NCBI GenBank assembly: GCA_017857595.1 | Contig: JAFMCU010000006.1 | Coordinates: forward strand, 28,910 to 92,909 | DNA: 64,000 nucleotides | Source of the DNA: Thermoprotei archaeon | GTDB lineage: Archaea > Thermoproteota > Thermoprotei > Gearchaeales > Gearchaeaceae | Reading direction: 5' to 3' | Shown here: in pieces, positions 7,462-15,809 of the stretch | Numbering within the stretch: the first letter of the stretch is position 1 | Layout of the letters: every line of letters begins with the position of its first letter | Translations under genes and position numbers: made by a program | The notes under the pieces: model-generated | Seen by the model: only the letters and a program-made list of their open reading frames with translations | The model's database searches: none | Told to the model about the DNA's origin: nothing

Positions 7462-8232
7462 ATGGAAAAAAGCTATTTTTGGGAGGAATTAGAAGAATTG
7501 GTTAAGATACTTAAAAAAATAGTATACCTATTCATTATATTGTTTGGCATTTTTTTAATACTTCCTAGTCCTGAAGCTTTTACTTTGAATAATCAAAACA
7601 TATTTTTCTATGATTTATTCATATTCTGGCTTTTAAGAGCAGCAGAAAAAAGTTATTTACCATCTGGGACGATGATATTTGCACCTACAATAACAGCGCC
7701 TCTTTTTGCAATTCTTTATCTAGCTTTTTTATTAGCGCTATCCATAACAATACCCTTTGCAAGCTTAGAAATATATCGGTTCGTTGCACCTGCACTATAT
7801 AGAAGAGAGAGATTGGCTATAAGAAAGTATGTATTACCTTTTGCAATACTCTATCTATTTGGATTTTTCTTTACGATATTTTTCATTTTACCGTTAACTT
7901 TTAAAATGCTTTTATATTGGTATCAACCATTAGGTATAGTTCCACTTGTAAGCATTTCAAGCTTTATATACATAATAGTTATACTTCCTATACTAGGAGG
8001 ACTTTTATTTTGCATTCCTGTATTTTTATTGCCTTTAATAGAACTAGGTGCATTAAAAACTAAAACACTAACAAAAAATCGCATACTTGTGTATCTTATA
8101 ATTGCTTTTATTGCAGGTTTAATTAGCCCAGACCCAACCATGTTAAGTGTGATACCGATTTTAATTCCTATTTACATTTTATACGAAATCACAATCCTTT
8201 TAGGAAAGAGAATAGAAAAAAGATTGAATTAA
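7462..8232 (+). CDS. tatC: Sec-independent protein translocase TatC
   Basis: A polytopic membrane protein of about 256 residues with six predicted membrane helices. It is the twin-arginine signal receptor of the Tat translocase. The N-terminal FWEELEELVKILKK corresponds to the family's cytosolic His-x-x-Glu-Leu-Arg region, although the usual His and Arg are not kept. The segment FASLEIYRFVAPALYRRERLAIRKYVLPF (in two parts about 95-125) is the conserved first cytosolic loop, and AGLISPDPTMLSVIPILIPIY is the last pair of helices. I chose the ATG at 7462; a TTG at 7456 two codons upstream is an alternative. Its stop overlaps the convergent alcohol dehydrogenase gene by four bases. Confidence 0.9.
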   Translation: MEKSYFWEELEELVKILKKIVYLFIILFGIFLILPSPEAFTLNNQNIFFYDLFIFWLLRAAEKSYLPSGTMIFAPTITAPLFAILYLAFLLALSITIPFASLEIYRFVAPALYRRERLAIRKYVLPFAILYLFGFFFTIFFILPLTFKMLLYWYQPLGIVPLVSISSFIYIIVILPILGGLLFCIPVFLLPLIELGALKTKTLTKNRILVYLIIAFIAGLISPDPTMLSVIPILIPIYILYEITILLGKRIEKRLN

Positions 8233-9248
8233 TTTTTCGTAGAAAGAAGTGCTCTTCCAAGAGTTGATTTATTTAGCATCATTTCATGCACTTCATTAGC
8301 TTTACTTAAAGGATATATTGAATGTATAATTGGCACAATCTTACCTTCCGAAGTCAATTTTAAAGCTTCATAAACATCCAGCTTTCTAGAACTATAGTTA
8401 CCTATAATACTTACTTCTCTAAGAATTAATGAGCCCAAAGCGACACTTACTGATTGTGCATTAACATTGCCAATAATGATAACTTTTCCTCCCCATTTTA
8501 CACTTCTAAAGCTTTGTTCAAAAGTTGGTTGACCTACCGTTTCAATCACAATGTCCACTCCTTCTTTGTTTGTTAAACTCTTAACATCTTCAGAGAATTT
8601 ATCCTTGGTTATTATAATTTCATCTACACCAACTTCTTTAATTTTTTTAGCTTTCCATTCGGATGAAGTAACAGCAATAACCCTTGCACCATATGCTTTT
8701 GCAATTTGAACAGCATGTATTCCTACACCTCCACCCGCACCTGTTACCAAAACATTATCGTTTTCTTTAACATTCGGCTTTATTGCATGTACCAGCATTC
8801 CTGTTACACAAGAAGCAATTACCGCAGCTTCGATGGGAACATTTTTAGGAATTAATATTAAGCTCCTTTCATTTACTTTTACATACTCCGCATATCCTCC
8901 ATTCAAATCTTCACCATAAGTTTGTCTATTTCTGCAAAGATTTTCAAGACCTATTCTACAATACTTGCATGTACCATCGGGTATATATATCAAAGAACAT
9001 ACATCGTCACCGATTTGAAAATTCTTAACTTCATTTCCTTTAGCTACCACCTTCCCAGCTATTTCATGTCCTAGAATTATTGGTAGCTTAACTCTTGGTT
9101 GCAGACCTTTTGCAGTTAATATATCTCTAAAGCATACACCTGTTATATCTTGTTTTATTATTACTTCGTCTTTTTCTAAATTTATCGGTTTATCTACATC
9201 TACATACTCTAAAGGTTGGCTAAAATTTCTTAATATTACAGCTCTCAA
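8229..9248 (-). CDS. Zinc-dependent alcohol dehydrogenase (MDR superfamily)
   Basis: A 339-residue medium-chain dehydrogenase. The catalytic zinc region is GVCFRDILTAKG (about 36-47) with GHEIAGKV near 60. The structural zinc loop is partly kept: CKYCRIGLENLC has three of the usual four cysteines, the first being represented by the Cys in DDVCSLIY further upstream. The NAD(P)-binding motif is GAGGGVGIHAVQIAK near 167. It oxidises or reduces an alcohol or aldehyde; the substrate cannot be inferred. It is a single gene convergent with tatC. Confidence 0.85.
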   Translation of the reverse strand: MRAVILRNFSQPLEYVDVDKPINLEKDEVIIKQDITGVCFRDILTAKGLQPRVKLPIILGHEIAGKVVAKGNEVKNFQIGDDVCSLIYIPDGTCKYCRIGLENLCRNRQTYGEDLNGGYAEYVKVNERSLILIPKNVPIEAAVIASCVTGMLVHAIKPNVKENDNVLVTGAGGGVGIHAVQIAKAYGARVIAVTSSEWKAKKIKEVGVDEIIITKDKFSEDVKSLTNKEGVDIVIETVGQPTFEQSFRSVKWGGKVIIIGNVNAQSVSVALGSLILREVSIIGNYSSRKLDVYEALKLTSEGKIVPIIHSIYPLSKANEVHEMMLNKSTLGRALLSTKN

Positions 9249-9272
9249 TGTAAATAAAAGATAACATTATAA

Positions 9273-10004
9273 CTATAATACTGTTTCTATTAAGCTAAGA
9301 ATTTTATTAAAGTCTTCATCTTTCTTATGCTTCTTGTAATTCATTAAAATTTTCCTAATTATATTTAGAAAATGCTCATTATTTTTTAATATTTTTGTAA
9401 TTATTTCATTTTGATACAACAAATATGATAAAATACTTGTCAGATTTTTTGGATTCCGCTTAACACTCGCTGATTCGAAATCTATAATTTTAACTTTATA
9501 ATCACTTGTAATCAAAACATGCTTATTCGGTCTTGAAAGTTCACCATGATCAATGCCAAGTTTATCTAGTTTTCTACACTGAATTAACAATTCAATTATT
9601 ACTTTTTTTATCTCATTAAAATTTGATGCTTGTATAAAATTATCAATTTGAAAACCTTCAATGTATTCCATTATTAAAAAATCCTTTGAGCGTTTATATA
9701 GAATAGGTCCTATGCTTTCAGAATTTACTTTTTTTAGTATGTTAGCTTCATGTAGTAATGTCTTTCTACTTGAATCAGTTCTTCTTATCTTAATAGCAAC
9801 TTCTTTACCATTATAGATTGCTTTTACCACGATTGAATTTGTACCTTTACCTAATATTCTAAAATTGTTAATCTTTATAGCTCCAAAATTTATGATTCTT
9901 TCTATTCCTAATTCATTCAATCTTTTTATTCTTCTTTTAGCTTCACATTTTGAAAATTTAGGATAACAAACTATTTTATGAAGATCTTTATTAATTTCCA
10001 ACAT
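9273..10004 (-). CDS. COG2112-type predicted protein kinase
   Basis: A protein of about 243 residues with a eukaryotic-like kinase fold of the archaeal COG2112 type. The glycine-rich loop is LGKGTNSIVVKA (about 50-62), the ATP lysine is in EVAIKIRR, and a glutamate in LLHEANILK matches the C-helix. The catalytic loop reads DHGELSRPNKHVL (about 155-167) instead of HRDxxxxN, so Glu stands in the place of the catalytic Asp, and the metal-binding loop reads IIDFESAS rather than DFG. Both changes fit this family and Bud32/RIO relatives, which often favour special substrates. The first 40 residues are a basic helical leader. The ATG at 10004 (a TTG precedes it) lies inside the end of the CCA gene, so the two are co-translated, which suggests a job in tRNA or RNA metabolism. 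Confidence 0.78.
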   Translation of the reverse strand: MLEINKDLHKIVCYPKFSKCEAKRRIKRLNELGIERIINFGAIKINNFRILGKGTNSIVVKAIYNGKEVAIKIRRTDSSRKTLLHEANILKKVNSESIGPILYKRSKDFLIMEYIEGFQIDNFIQASNFNEIKKVIIELLIQCRKLDKLGIDHGELSRPNKHVLITSDYKVKIIDFESASVKRNPKNLTSILSYLLYQNEIITKILKNNEHFLNIIRKILMNYKKHKKDEDFNKILSLIETVL

Positions 10005-11352
10005 CAAGATTATATCTTTTAATTAGGTCATCCCTGAGCCACCATAAATTTTTAAAGACTAAGTCAACTGCGGCTCTCTTTACCCCTGAATTAATATCAT
10101 CTTTAAGTTCAGTTAAAGTAGAATTTTTCAGTACTTTGACCAAATCTTTTGGTAATTTTTCATTACTTAGCCATATGCTTATTGCTTCTTTCAAATTCTT
10201 AATTTTTCTGTTTGTGTAGGAAAATATTCTATAATTTTTAGTAAATATAATGTCATTTTCATGCGAACTCAAAAATTTCTTAACGTGATTTAATTCATGC
10301 AAAGGCGGACCGATTAATAACTTTGAGTATGGTAAATTTTCTTGAGTTATTTCCAATAGAATTGAAGCTATCTGTTTTTCATCTGAATAGCATGCCGAAT
10401 CAACAACATTAAATTCATTAAAGATTAGAAAGTTTGTTAAATTTCTCCTAGCTCTTTCTATCTCTCCCCAAAATACATCAGGAGCGATGTTAGGATAATC
10501 GAATTGAAGAATGAATATTTTTGTTCCTCTATCATTCAATGCTTTTATAGAAGACGGTATGTTTTCAGAATACTTTCTTCCTAAAAAGAAATTAATCGAA
10601 GGCTTTTTTAAAAACAAATTGCAACCCAATTTAAAAATTCCCATTTTTCTAAAAGCTGCAGCAACATTTCTTTTCTTATCTACAGGATCGACCACAATCA
10701 GCTCCTGTGGTTCAAGTTTCCATTCACCCCCGATTATTGTTTTATAAGGGATCCAATTTAATGCGTTCTTTATTAAATTTAAAAAACTTCCATAATGGAT
10801 AACTAGCAGTTCACAAAGATAGCCAGAGAATCCTCCTATTTTTATTTCTGCACCATAAATATCCAATGTTTTTACAAATTTTTTAAAGATTCTTATTTCG
10901 GTTTTTAATTCATCGTTAAGAACCTTTCTTAAATAATTTGTATGCAGCCTTGTTCTATCGACTGCTGTTTGAATTTTTTCCCCTTCATTTATATAAACTG
11001 CTGGAACTATATCGAATTCATATTGCTTATAAATAACGGTTATAAATGGATGTTCAGCATATCTTTCTATGTAATTCGGAAATGTTTCTTTTGCAATTTT
11101 TAATCCGTTTTCAATTGCCTTTTCTTTATCTTCTTTACTAAATATGAAAATGTCAATATCTTTATCTTCCTTCAACCATGTATCATGAGCAAAAGATCCA
11201 TGCAGCTCGATTATTGCTTCTATTCCAAGTTTTTCTTTAGTTTTTTCCAGTTTATCTATAACTTCTTGAATTATTTTGTTTGAAGTTTCTACTTCTTCCT
11301 TAGGTATTTTAACTAAGTTCTTTGCTCTTTCTATAACTTCTTCAATTCTCAT
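9991..11352 (-). CDS. cca: CCA-adding tRNA nucleotidyltransferase (archaeal class I)
   Basis: A 453-residue enzyme that adds or repairs the 3' CCA of tRNAs from CTP and ATP without a template. The polymerase-beta-like site is the GSFAHDTWLKEDKDIDIF segment (about residues 48-65), with the catalytic Asp pair in DIDIF. The following TAVDRTRLHTNYLRK and GGFSGYLCELLVIHYG segments are the conserved neck and helical region of archaeal CCA enzymes. The length is typical. Its start codon overlaps the stop of the upstream thpR gene as ATGA, and the kinase follows, making an RNA-processing operon. Confidence 0.95.
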   Translation of the reverse strand: MRIEEVIERAKNLVKIPKEEVETSNKIIQEVIDKLEKTKEKLGIEAIIELHGSFAHDTWLKEDKDIDIFIFSKEDKEKAIENGLKIAKETFPNYIERYAEHPFITVIYKQYEFDIVPAVYINEGEKIQTAVDRTRLHTNYLRKVLNDELKTEIRIFKKFVKTLDIYGAEIKIGGFSGYLCELLVIHYGSFLNLIKNALNWIPYKTIIGGEWKLEPQELIVVDPVDKKRNVAAAFRKMGIFKLGCNLFLKKPSINFFLGRKYSENIPSSIKALNDRGTKIFILQFDYPNIAPDVFWGEIERARRNLTNFLIFNEFNVVDSACYSDEKQIASILLEITQENLPYSKLLIGPPLHELNHVKKFLSSHENDIIFTKNYRIFSYTNRKIKNLKEAISIWLSNEKLPKDLVKVLKNSTLTELKDDINSGVKRAAVDLVFKNLWWLRDDLIKRYNLDVGN

Positions 11353-11894
11353 AAATTGAATACTTCAATATCTTTATAAATTGGTCCATTAGGGGTTAAA
11401 ATACTTTGCTTTAGATTGAAATGATCTACTTCAAAAGTGCCAAAATCTTCATTCATGTAATCGTTTATTAGTTTAATAACTTCTTTTATATTTTCTCTGT
11501 ATTTAACCCTTGCTAATGTAATGTGCGGATGGAAGCCTTCTTCTTCAAATCTTAGTCCTTCAGACTTTATCTCTTCATTTACAAAATTATAAAGAGTTAT
11601 AAGTTCTTGAAAGCCTTCTTTAACGCCTGCCCAAACCACTCTAGGATTGCTGACCTTTGGAAATGCACCTAAACCATATACATGAACATTAAATTTCATG
11701 AATTTTACTTTCTTAAGAGCGTTCTTTAAAATATCAACAACAGTTTCGTTTATCTCGCCCAAGAATTTTAATGTAATATGAAGATTTTCTCTTTCAACAG
11801 GCTTTACGCCTTTAATGTTGAGTAAAGATGCAATGCTATAAAGCTTATCCAATATTTTTGCATCACTTATTTCTACTGCTATGAAGCATCTCAT
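11349..11894 (-). CDS. thpR: RNA 2',3'-cyclic phosphodiesterase (LigT family)
   Basis: A 181-residue 2H phosphoesterase. Its two His-x-Thr motifs are LHITLKFLGE (about residues 41-50) and FHPHITLARVK (about 128-138), which form the active site for opening 2',3'-cyclic phosphates at RNA ends. It opens MRCFIAVEI, typical of the family. It is the first gene of the thpR-cca-kinase operon, with ATGA overlap to cca. Neighbouring genes all work on tRNA ends, which fits a role in RNA end processing. Confidence 0.93.
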   Translation of the reverse strand: MRCFIAVEISDAKILDKLYSIASLLNIKGVKPVERENLHITLKFLGEINETVVDILKNALKKVKFMKFNVHVYGLGAFPKVSNPRVVWAGVKEGFQELITLYNFVNEEIKSEGLRFEEEGFHPHITLARVKYRENIKEVIKLINDYMNEDFGTFEVDHFNLKQSILTPNGPIYKDIEVFNL

Positions 11895-11938
11895 TTGCTT
11901 ATATAACTATAAATTATTATCATTTATTGAATTTTCTT

Positions 11939-12481
11939 ATGTCCATGAAAATAATTTGCATAACAGGAATGCCACTATCAGGTAAGACAACAGCGTCTAT
12001 GTTTCTAAAAGAAATAGGATTTCATGTAATTAGTATGGGAGATGTTGTTAGAAAGCTATACTTCAATGAAAAAAGTTATGCAAAAAAGTTGGAGGATTTT
12101 ATTGTAGAAAAAAGGAATGAAATGGGTAAAGATTATTTTGCTAGAATGTGTGAAGAAGAAATAAAAAAGTCAAATAACATTACAGTGATAGACGGGGTTA
12201 GAAGTATTGAAGAAGCTGAATATTTCAGTAAAATTGGAAAAGTATCATTAATTGCAATACATGCCTCACCCACTACAAGATTTAAAAGAGCCTTAGAAAG
12301 AAAAAGAGAAGATGATCCTATTGATTTTAATGAATTTAAAAAGAGGGATATGAGAGAACTTTCATTTGGCTTAGGAAACTTGATATCTCTTTCAGATTAC
12401 ATGATTGTAAACGAATACGATAAAAAATATTTAAAAGATAATGTATTAAAAATAGCTGAAAGAATTTTAAATGAAAATTGA
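11939..12481 (+). CDS. UPF0200-type nucleotide kinase-like protein
   Basis: A protein of about 180 residues with a P-loop near its N-terminus (TGMPLSGKTTA), a GDVVRK segment, IDGVRS as the Walker-B-like region and a lid containing RKREDD. This is the archaeal UPF0200 family, related to dephospho-CoA and adenylate kinases; its substrate is not established. I chose the ATG at 11939 (MSMKIICITG); another ATG is at 11945 and a TTG at 11927. A TATA-like sequence near 11899-11907 would put transcription start at about 11927-11932, which speaks against the TTG. The gene overlaps the next one by 11 bases. Confidence 0.82.
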   Translation: MSMKIICITGMPLSGKTTASMFLKEIGFHVISMGDVVRKLYFNEKSYAKKLEDFIVEKRNEMGKDYFARMCEEEIKKSNNITVIDGVRSIEEAEYFSKIGKVSLIAIHASPTTRFKRALERKREDDPIDFNEFKKRDMRELSFGLGNLISLSDYMIVNEYDKKYLKDNVLKIAERILNEN

Positions 12482-12911
12482 AGTCATTACAGAATTGAGA
12501 GATACTGAAGATGAAAGAAAAGTTATGCTAGCATTGAATAATGTATTCATATATAATAAGATAACAAAAATAAACAACTTAGGAAAAACATTCATTATAG
12601 CGGAAGGGAACAACATAAGCTGTTTAGAGAAAATTTCTAATTTAATAAGAAATTCGAGAATAGAATTATCCGCAAGATCTATACTTTTGAAATCGATAAA
12701 AGATGGAATGTTAAAGTTTAGTTTAAATAAACAAGCAGCATACATGAATAGAGTATCCTTCTGTACAGTTGAAAATGAATCAGCTATGGGTCCAATAGAT
12801 TTCAGAATAATATGCGAAAACTTTGAAAAGCTTATTGATTATATTGCACCTTTACCTAAAAGAACTATTTCAAGACAAATTCAAAGAAATCCTGTGCAAG
12901 AAAAGTATTAG
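12471..12911 (+). CDS. RNA-binding protein of the COG1931/COG1325 family
   Basis: A 146-residue protein of an archaeal family predicted to bind RNA with a dsRBD-like or exosome-associated fold. It opens with a beta strand (KIEVITELRDTEDERKV), continues with SARSILLKSI and NKQAAYMNRVSF, and ends with the family's ESAMGPIDFRI segment (about 100-110). The pairing of this family with UPF0200 kinases recurs in archaea and is kept here with an 11-base overlap. Its last 47 bases overlap the convergent RNase Z gene. Confidence 0.8.
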   Translation: MKIEVITELRDTEDERKVMLALNNVFIYNKITKINNLGKTFIIAEGNNISCLEKISNLIRNSRIELSARSILLKSIKDGMLKFSLNKQAAYMNRVSFCTVENESAMGPIDFRIICENFEKLIDYIAPLPKRTISRQIQRNPVQEKY

Positions 12912-13770
12912 GAAACACTTCAGTACTTTCTGCTAAAAGCTGATCACCTTTTTCATATCTTGCACTTATATGTGTTAATATTAAATTTTTTACATTTGCT
13001 TCTTTAGCAATTTTTGCAGCATCTCTTGCTGTTGAATGCCTATATTCTCTGGCTTTTGATTCTTCTTCATCTCCAAAAGTTGCTTCATGGATTAATACAT
13101 CTGCGTTAAAGGAAAATTCCACGAGAGGCTTTGTTGGAGCTGCATCACCAGAATAGACTATTATCTTACCTTTTCTAGATTCACCTAATACATCCGAGGG
13201 TCTTATAATCCTTCCATCCTTTAATCTAACTTCCTTTCCCAACTTTAAATCCCTTAGAAAAGGACCTTTTGGTATTTTCAATTCTTCAAGCTTTTCCTTT
13301 AAAATTTTAGGGGGCTTATCTTTCTCCTTTATTTTGTATGCAAAAGACTCTGTGCTGTGCTTAACTTTTATTGCGAAAACCTCATATTCTTCTGTTTCAT
13401 AAATTTTGCCTTCTTCAATCTCAAATACTTTAAGACTAAAATTTCTATATGGCTTTAAAAAATCATCTAAAAATTCTAGGAATTTCTTTATTCCTTTAGG
13501 ACCATATATATTCAAATCTTCTCTTCTCATATCCAATCCCATACTCCAAATGACACCAGGCAGACCAAAAAAGTGGTCTCCGTGAAGATGGGTTATAAGT
13601 ATGTTTTTAATTTTATTGGGATTTATACCAGCAATTAACATTTGTCTTTGTGTTCCTTCACCGCAATCTAAAAGTAAAGTCTCTTTTTCAAATTCTACAA
13701 CAATCGCAGGCAAGCCTCGATATTTTGTTGGCTTGCTTCCTGTAGTTCCTAAAAACTTTATCCTTATCAT
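12865..13770 (-). CDS. rnz: Ribonuclease Z
   Basis: A 301-residue metallo-beta-lactamase-fold nuclease that removes 3' trailers from pre-tRNA. The zinc motif ITHLHGDHFFGLPG (about residues 58-71) gives His-x-His-x-Asp-His, and further metal ligands lie in KVKHS, YSGDAA and LTHISARY. The exosite region typical of short RNase Z, rich in Lys and Pro, is at about 150-190. The length is normal. It is coupled by one base (TAATG) to the upstream TrmG10-like gene, so tRNA trimming and modification are encoded together. Confidence 0.95.
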   Translation of the reverse strand: MIRIKFLGTTGSKPTKYRGLPAIVVEFEKETLLLDCGEGTQRQMLIAGINPNKIKNILITHLHGDHFFGLPGVIWSMGLDMRREDLNIYGPKGIKKFLEFLDDFLKPYRNFSLKVFEIEEGKIYETEEYEVFAIKVKHSTESFAYKIKEKDKPPKILKEKLEELKIPKGPFLRDLKLGKEVRLKDGRIIRPSDVLGESRKGKIIVYSGDAAPTKPLVEFSFNADVLIHEATFGDEEESKAREYRHSTARDAAKIAKEANVKNLILTHISARYEKGDQLLAESTEVFPNTFLAQDFFEFVLK

Positions 13771-14771
13771 TAGCTTCTAATTTCCTTTTTCAAAACATAT
13801 ATGTTACGGTAAAGATTGCCTTTTACTTTTTGCCTATAAAAGAATTCGACTTTAAAGTTCTTATTTTTATTTTCTTCCGTTGTTGCAATTGATAACTTCT
13901 TTATATCGTAAATCTCTAAATTCCTTAAAAAATTGTAAAATAAAGAAGATTTTTCTCTACCTTTTACGGAAGAAGCTATACCATAGGGCATATCTGTAGC
14001 TACATAATCAATTTTCCTAAGTGGAATATTTTCTGCATCAGCTTGAACTAAATCTACATTATATTTATTGAAAAACTTTATGTTTTTCAAAGCTCCTCTT
14101 ACCATTTTCCTATCTATATCAACTCCAACACAATAATCTACAAAATATGAAGCTTCTATAAGAAAACCTCCTGAACCACAAAAAGGGTCTAGAAGAAAAT
14201 TGTTTATTTCTACCTGTGATAAGTTAACAATGCAACGAGCTAACTTTGGCATCATTGAAGAAGAATGAAAGAATGGTCTTTTACTTGGCCTTCTTATTTC
14301 GTATTGCTTGTTATTAATATTTGCAATTAAAACTCCTAAGTATAAATTATCATCTAATATTAAGCATTTTAAAATTTTTGTAGCATTTTTAACACTTAAC
14401 TTAATATCTTTTGAACTAAGGATACTTAAAATTTCATTTCTTATTGAGTTAATTAGAGGTTTATATTTGTTATCAAATGAATGTAGATCTAAATAGTAAA
14501 TTGCATCAAGTCTTAGATTTTTTAATTCAGGTTTTTTAAAGAAATCCTGTAAATTTCCTCGGTAAATTAATTCTATGGCGTATTTTAGCATGGAACATCT
14601 CCAGAATAAATAATCAACGAAAAATTTATCCAGTCTTATTATAAGGATTTGCCTGTTTTTATAAATGTCTTCATATTCTAAATTTAAAGATGATAAGCAA
14701 GATTTTAATTCTTTTTCGGCAAGAATTAAATTTTCTCCGTTTAAAATTATAGCAATCTCATCTTTTTCCAT
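13770..14771 (-). CDS. tRNA (guanine-10-N2) methyltransferase-like protein (TrmG10 type)
   Basis: A 333-residue protein with an N-terminal THUMP-like RNA-binding half and a C-terminal Rossmann methyltransferase. The FHSSSMMPKLARCIVNLS helix leads into LLDPFCGSGGFLIEA (SAM motif I, about 190-204), then GVDIDRKMVRGALKN, and the catalytic TDMPYG motif near 253, an N6/N2-type Asp-x-Pro-Tyr signature. This matches archaeal Trm-G10, which makes m2G or m2,2G at position 10 of tRNA; related Trm14 modifies position 6 and cannot be fully excluded. It starts on the base after the stop of the small zinc protein. Confidence 0.85.
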   Translation of the reverse strand: MEKDEIAIILNGENLILAEKELKSCLSSLNLEYEDIYKNRQILIIRLDKFFVDYLFWRCSMLKYAIELIYRGNLQDFFKKPELKNLRLDAIYYLDLHSFDNKYKPLINSIRNEILSILSSKDIKLSVKNATKILKCLILDDNLYLGVLIANINNKQYEIRRPSKRPFFHSSSMMPKLARCIVNLSQVEINNFLLDPFCGSGGFLIEASYFVDYCVGVDIDRKMVRGALKNIKFFNKYNVDLVQADAENIPLRKIDYVATDMPYGIASSVKGREKSSLFYNFLRNLEIYDIKKLSIATTEENKNKNFKVEFFYRQKVKGNLYRNIYVLKKEIRS

Positions 14772-14981
14772 TCAGGCCCATCTTTCCCTTTCCAGTGTTC
14801 TTTCTTCCTTTGTTTCCCTCTTCCAAATTTTATAATGTTCTTTGCAAAGATAAACTTTGTTCGAAGTTTTATCCAAATTTAAAGAATTAGCCATACTAGC
14901 TCTTGAATAGGATAAAGACCTTTCTGCTTGATTGTTACAACCTAATACACTACACTTCACACCTTTATCTACTTTCCCCAT
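14772..14981 (-). CDS. Small zinc-finger-like protein next to eL13
   Basis: A 69-residue basic protein with a probable metal site: CSVLGC (Cys9 and Cys14) and a second pair in YLCKEHYK (Cys47 and His50). The spacing resembles a zinc ribbon. It opens [11 protein letters not shown] and ends in a charged helix. I believe similar proteins occur next to ribosomal genes in other TACK archaea, but I cannot name one with certainty. Its start lies 17 bases inside the end of the eL13 gene, and the TrmG10-like gene starts directly after it. A ribosome-associated or RNA-binding role is inferred from size, charge and position. Confidence 0.7.
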   Translation of the reverse strand: MGKVDKGVKCSVLGCNNQAERSLSYSRASMANSLNLDKTSNKVYLCKEHYKIWKRETKEERTLERERWA

Positions 14982-15330
14982 GCTTTTTCTTCCACTTGTG
15001 TTTATGTGTTAACTTAAGTTTATCTTTACGTAGACCTCGCATCTTTTTTCCTGCAGAAGTAAGTCCTCTAAATACTCTTTTTCTATTTGCTTGAGGTTTC
15101 AAAGTTTTTAATTTCTTTTTCTTTGATTTTAATTCTTTAATGTCCAATTTTTTGAGCTTTTGAACGTTTTCATCATATTTTGTGCTTCTTCTTAAGTCAA
15201 CCGGAATTCCAAAGCTTAATGCTTGCTTTAGAGAAATGTTTGCCTCTTTCAACTCGTCCAAACTGAAACCTCTTCCTTTTCTAATTATGCCTTTAGTTTT
15301 AACTATTGCAAAGATTTGTTCACTTGACAT
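14965..15330 (-). CDS. Ribosomal protein eL13 fused to an eL15-like C-terminal tail
   Basis: A 121-residue protein with two parts. Residues 1 to about 75 match archaeal eL13 ([39 protein letters not shown]). Archaeal eL13 is normally about 80 residues long and ends there. Residues 82-121 ([32 protein letters not shown]) are the universal C-terminal tail of eL15, which is missing from the eL15 encoded just upstream. So the eL15 tail appears to have been captured by eL13. The two genes overlap by 11 bases, the eL13 ATG lying in the +1 frame before the eL15 stop. The call of each part is confident from sequence; the origin by insertion of eL13 into the eL15 gene is inference. Confidence 0.88.
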   Translation of the reverse strand: MSSEQIFAIVKTKGIIRKGRGFSLDELKEANISLKQALSFGIPVDLRRSTKYDENVQKLKKLDIKELKSKKKKLKTLKPQANRKRVFRGLTSAGKKMRGLRKDKLKLTHKHKWKKKHGESR

Positions 15331-15769
15331 TTCCTCTATATATCCATTTTAAATCTTTATCTTTCTTTAAGCTCGTACTAAAAGGGTCTACAAGGATTAC
15401 TTCATACCATTTATATTTTCCATCCTCAGCAACATAATAAGAATTCAAAACTTCCATGTTTGGAAACTTTCTTTGAGCTTTCTCTTCAGCTATAAGCCTA
15501 AGATTTTTTTTCAATGTTAACCTAACCACACCCATCCTTTTAGGTCTCCTACCACTTCTAGGCCTTTGCTTTTCCATTTTACCCTTCCTGACTTTTACTC
15601 TAACAACAATGACTCCTTGCTTGGCTTTATATCCAAGCATTCTAGCTTTATAGACTTTAGTTGGCCTTTCTAGCCTTTTTACAGTAGGTTCTTTTCTCCA
15701 TTCAATTAATCTTTGCTTCAATTCATCCTTATAATTTTCTTGGATGAGCTTTGAATATTTACCTAGCAT
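15320..15769 (-). CDS. rpl15e: Ribosomal protein eL15, lacking its C-terminal tail
   Basis: A 149-residue large-subunit protein. The core is unmistakable: [15 protein letters not shown] (about 24-38), [18 protein letters not shown] (about 47-64), [12 protein letters not shown], and [21 protein letters not shown] with YEVILVDP near 120-127. Archaeal eL15 is usually about 190-215 residues and continues after the Lys-Trp-Ile segment with an [10 protein letters not shown] tail. Here the frame ends a few residues after Lys-Trp-Ile, and the tail is found instead at the end of the next gene. The ATG at 15769 is preceded by an AT-rich 40-base gap and is probably the first gene of the transcript. Confidence 0.93.
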   Translation of the reverse strand: MLGKYSKLIQENYKDELKQRLIEWRKEPTVKRLERPTKVYKARMLGYKAKQGVIVVRVKVRKGKMEKQRPRSGRRPKRMGVVRLTLKKNLRLIAEEKAQRKFPNMEVLNSYYVAEDGKYKWYEVILVDPFSTSLKKDKDLKWIYRGNVK

Positions 15770-15809
15770 TGTTATAGTTAATGATAAATTCAGAAATATT
15801 TTAATCTTT

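Noticed and set aside
15320..15769. eL15 truncation as a sequencing or frameshift error
   Set aside because: The missing tail does not follow in any frame right after the stop; a complete eL13 domain lies between, and both frames are intact with a normal operon overlap. A misassembly cannot be fully excluded without reads.
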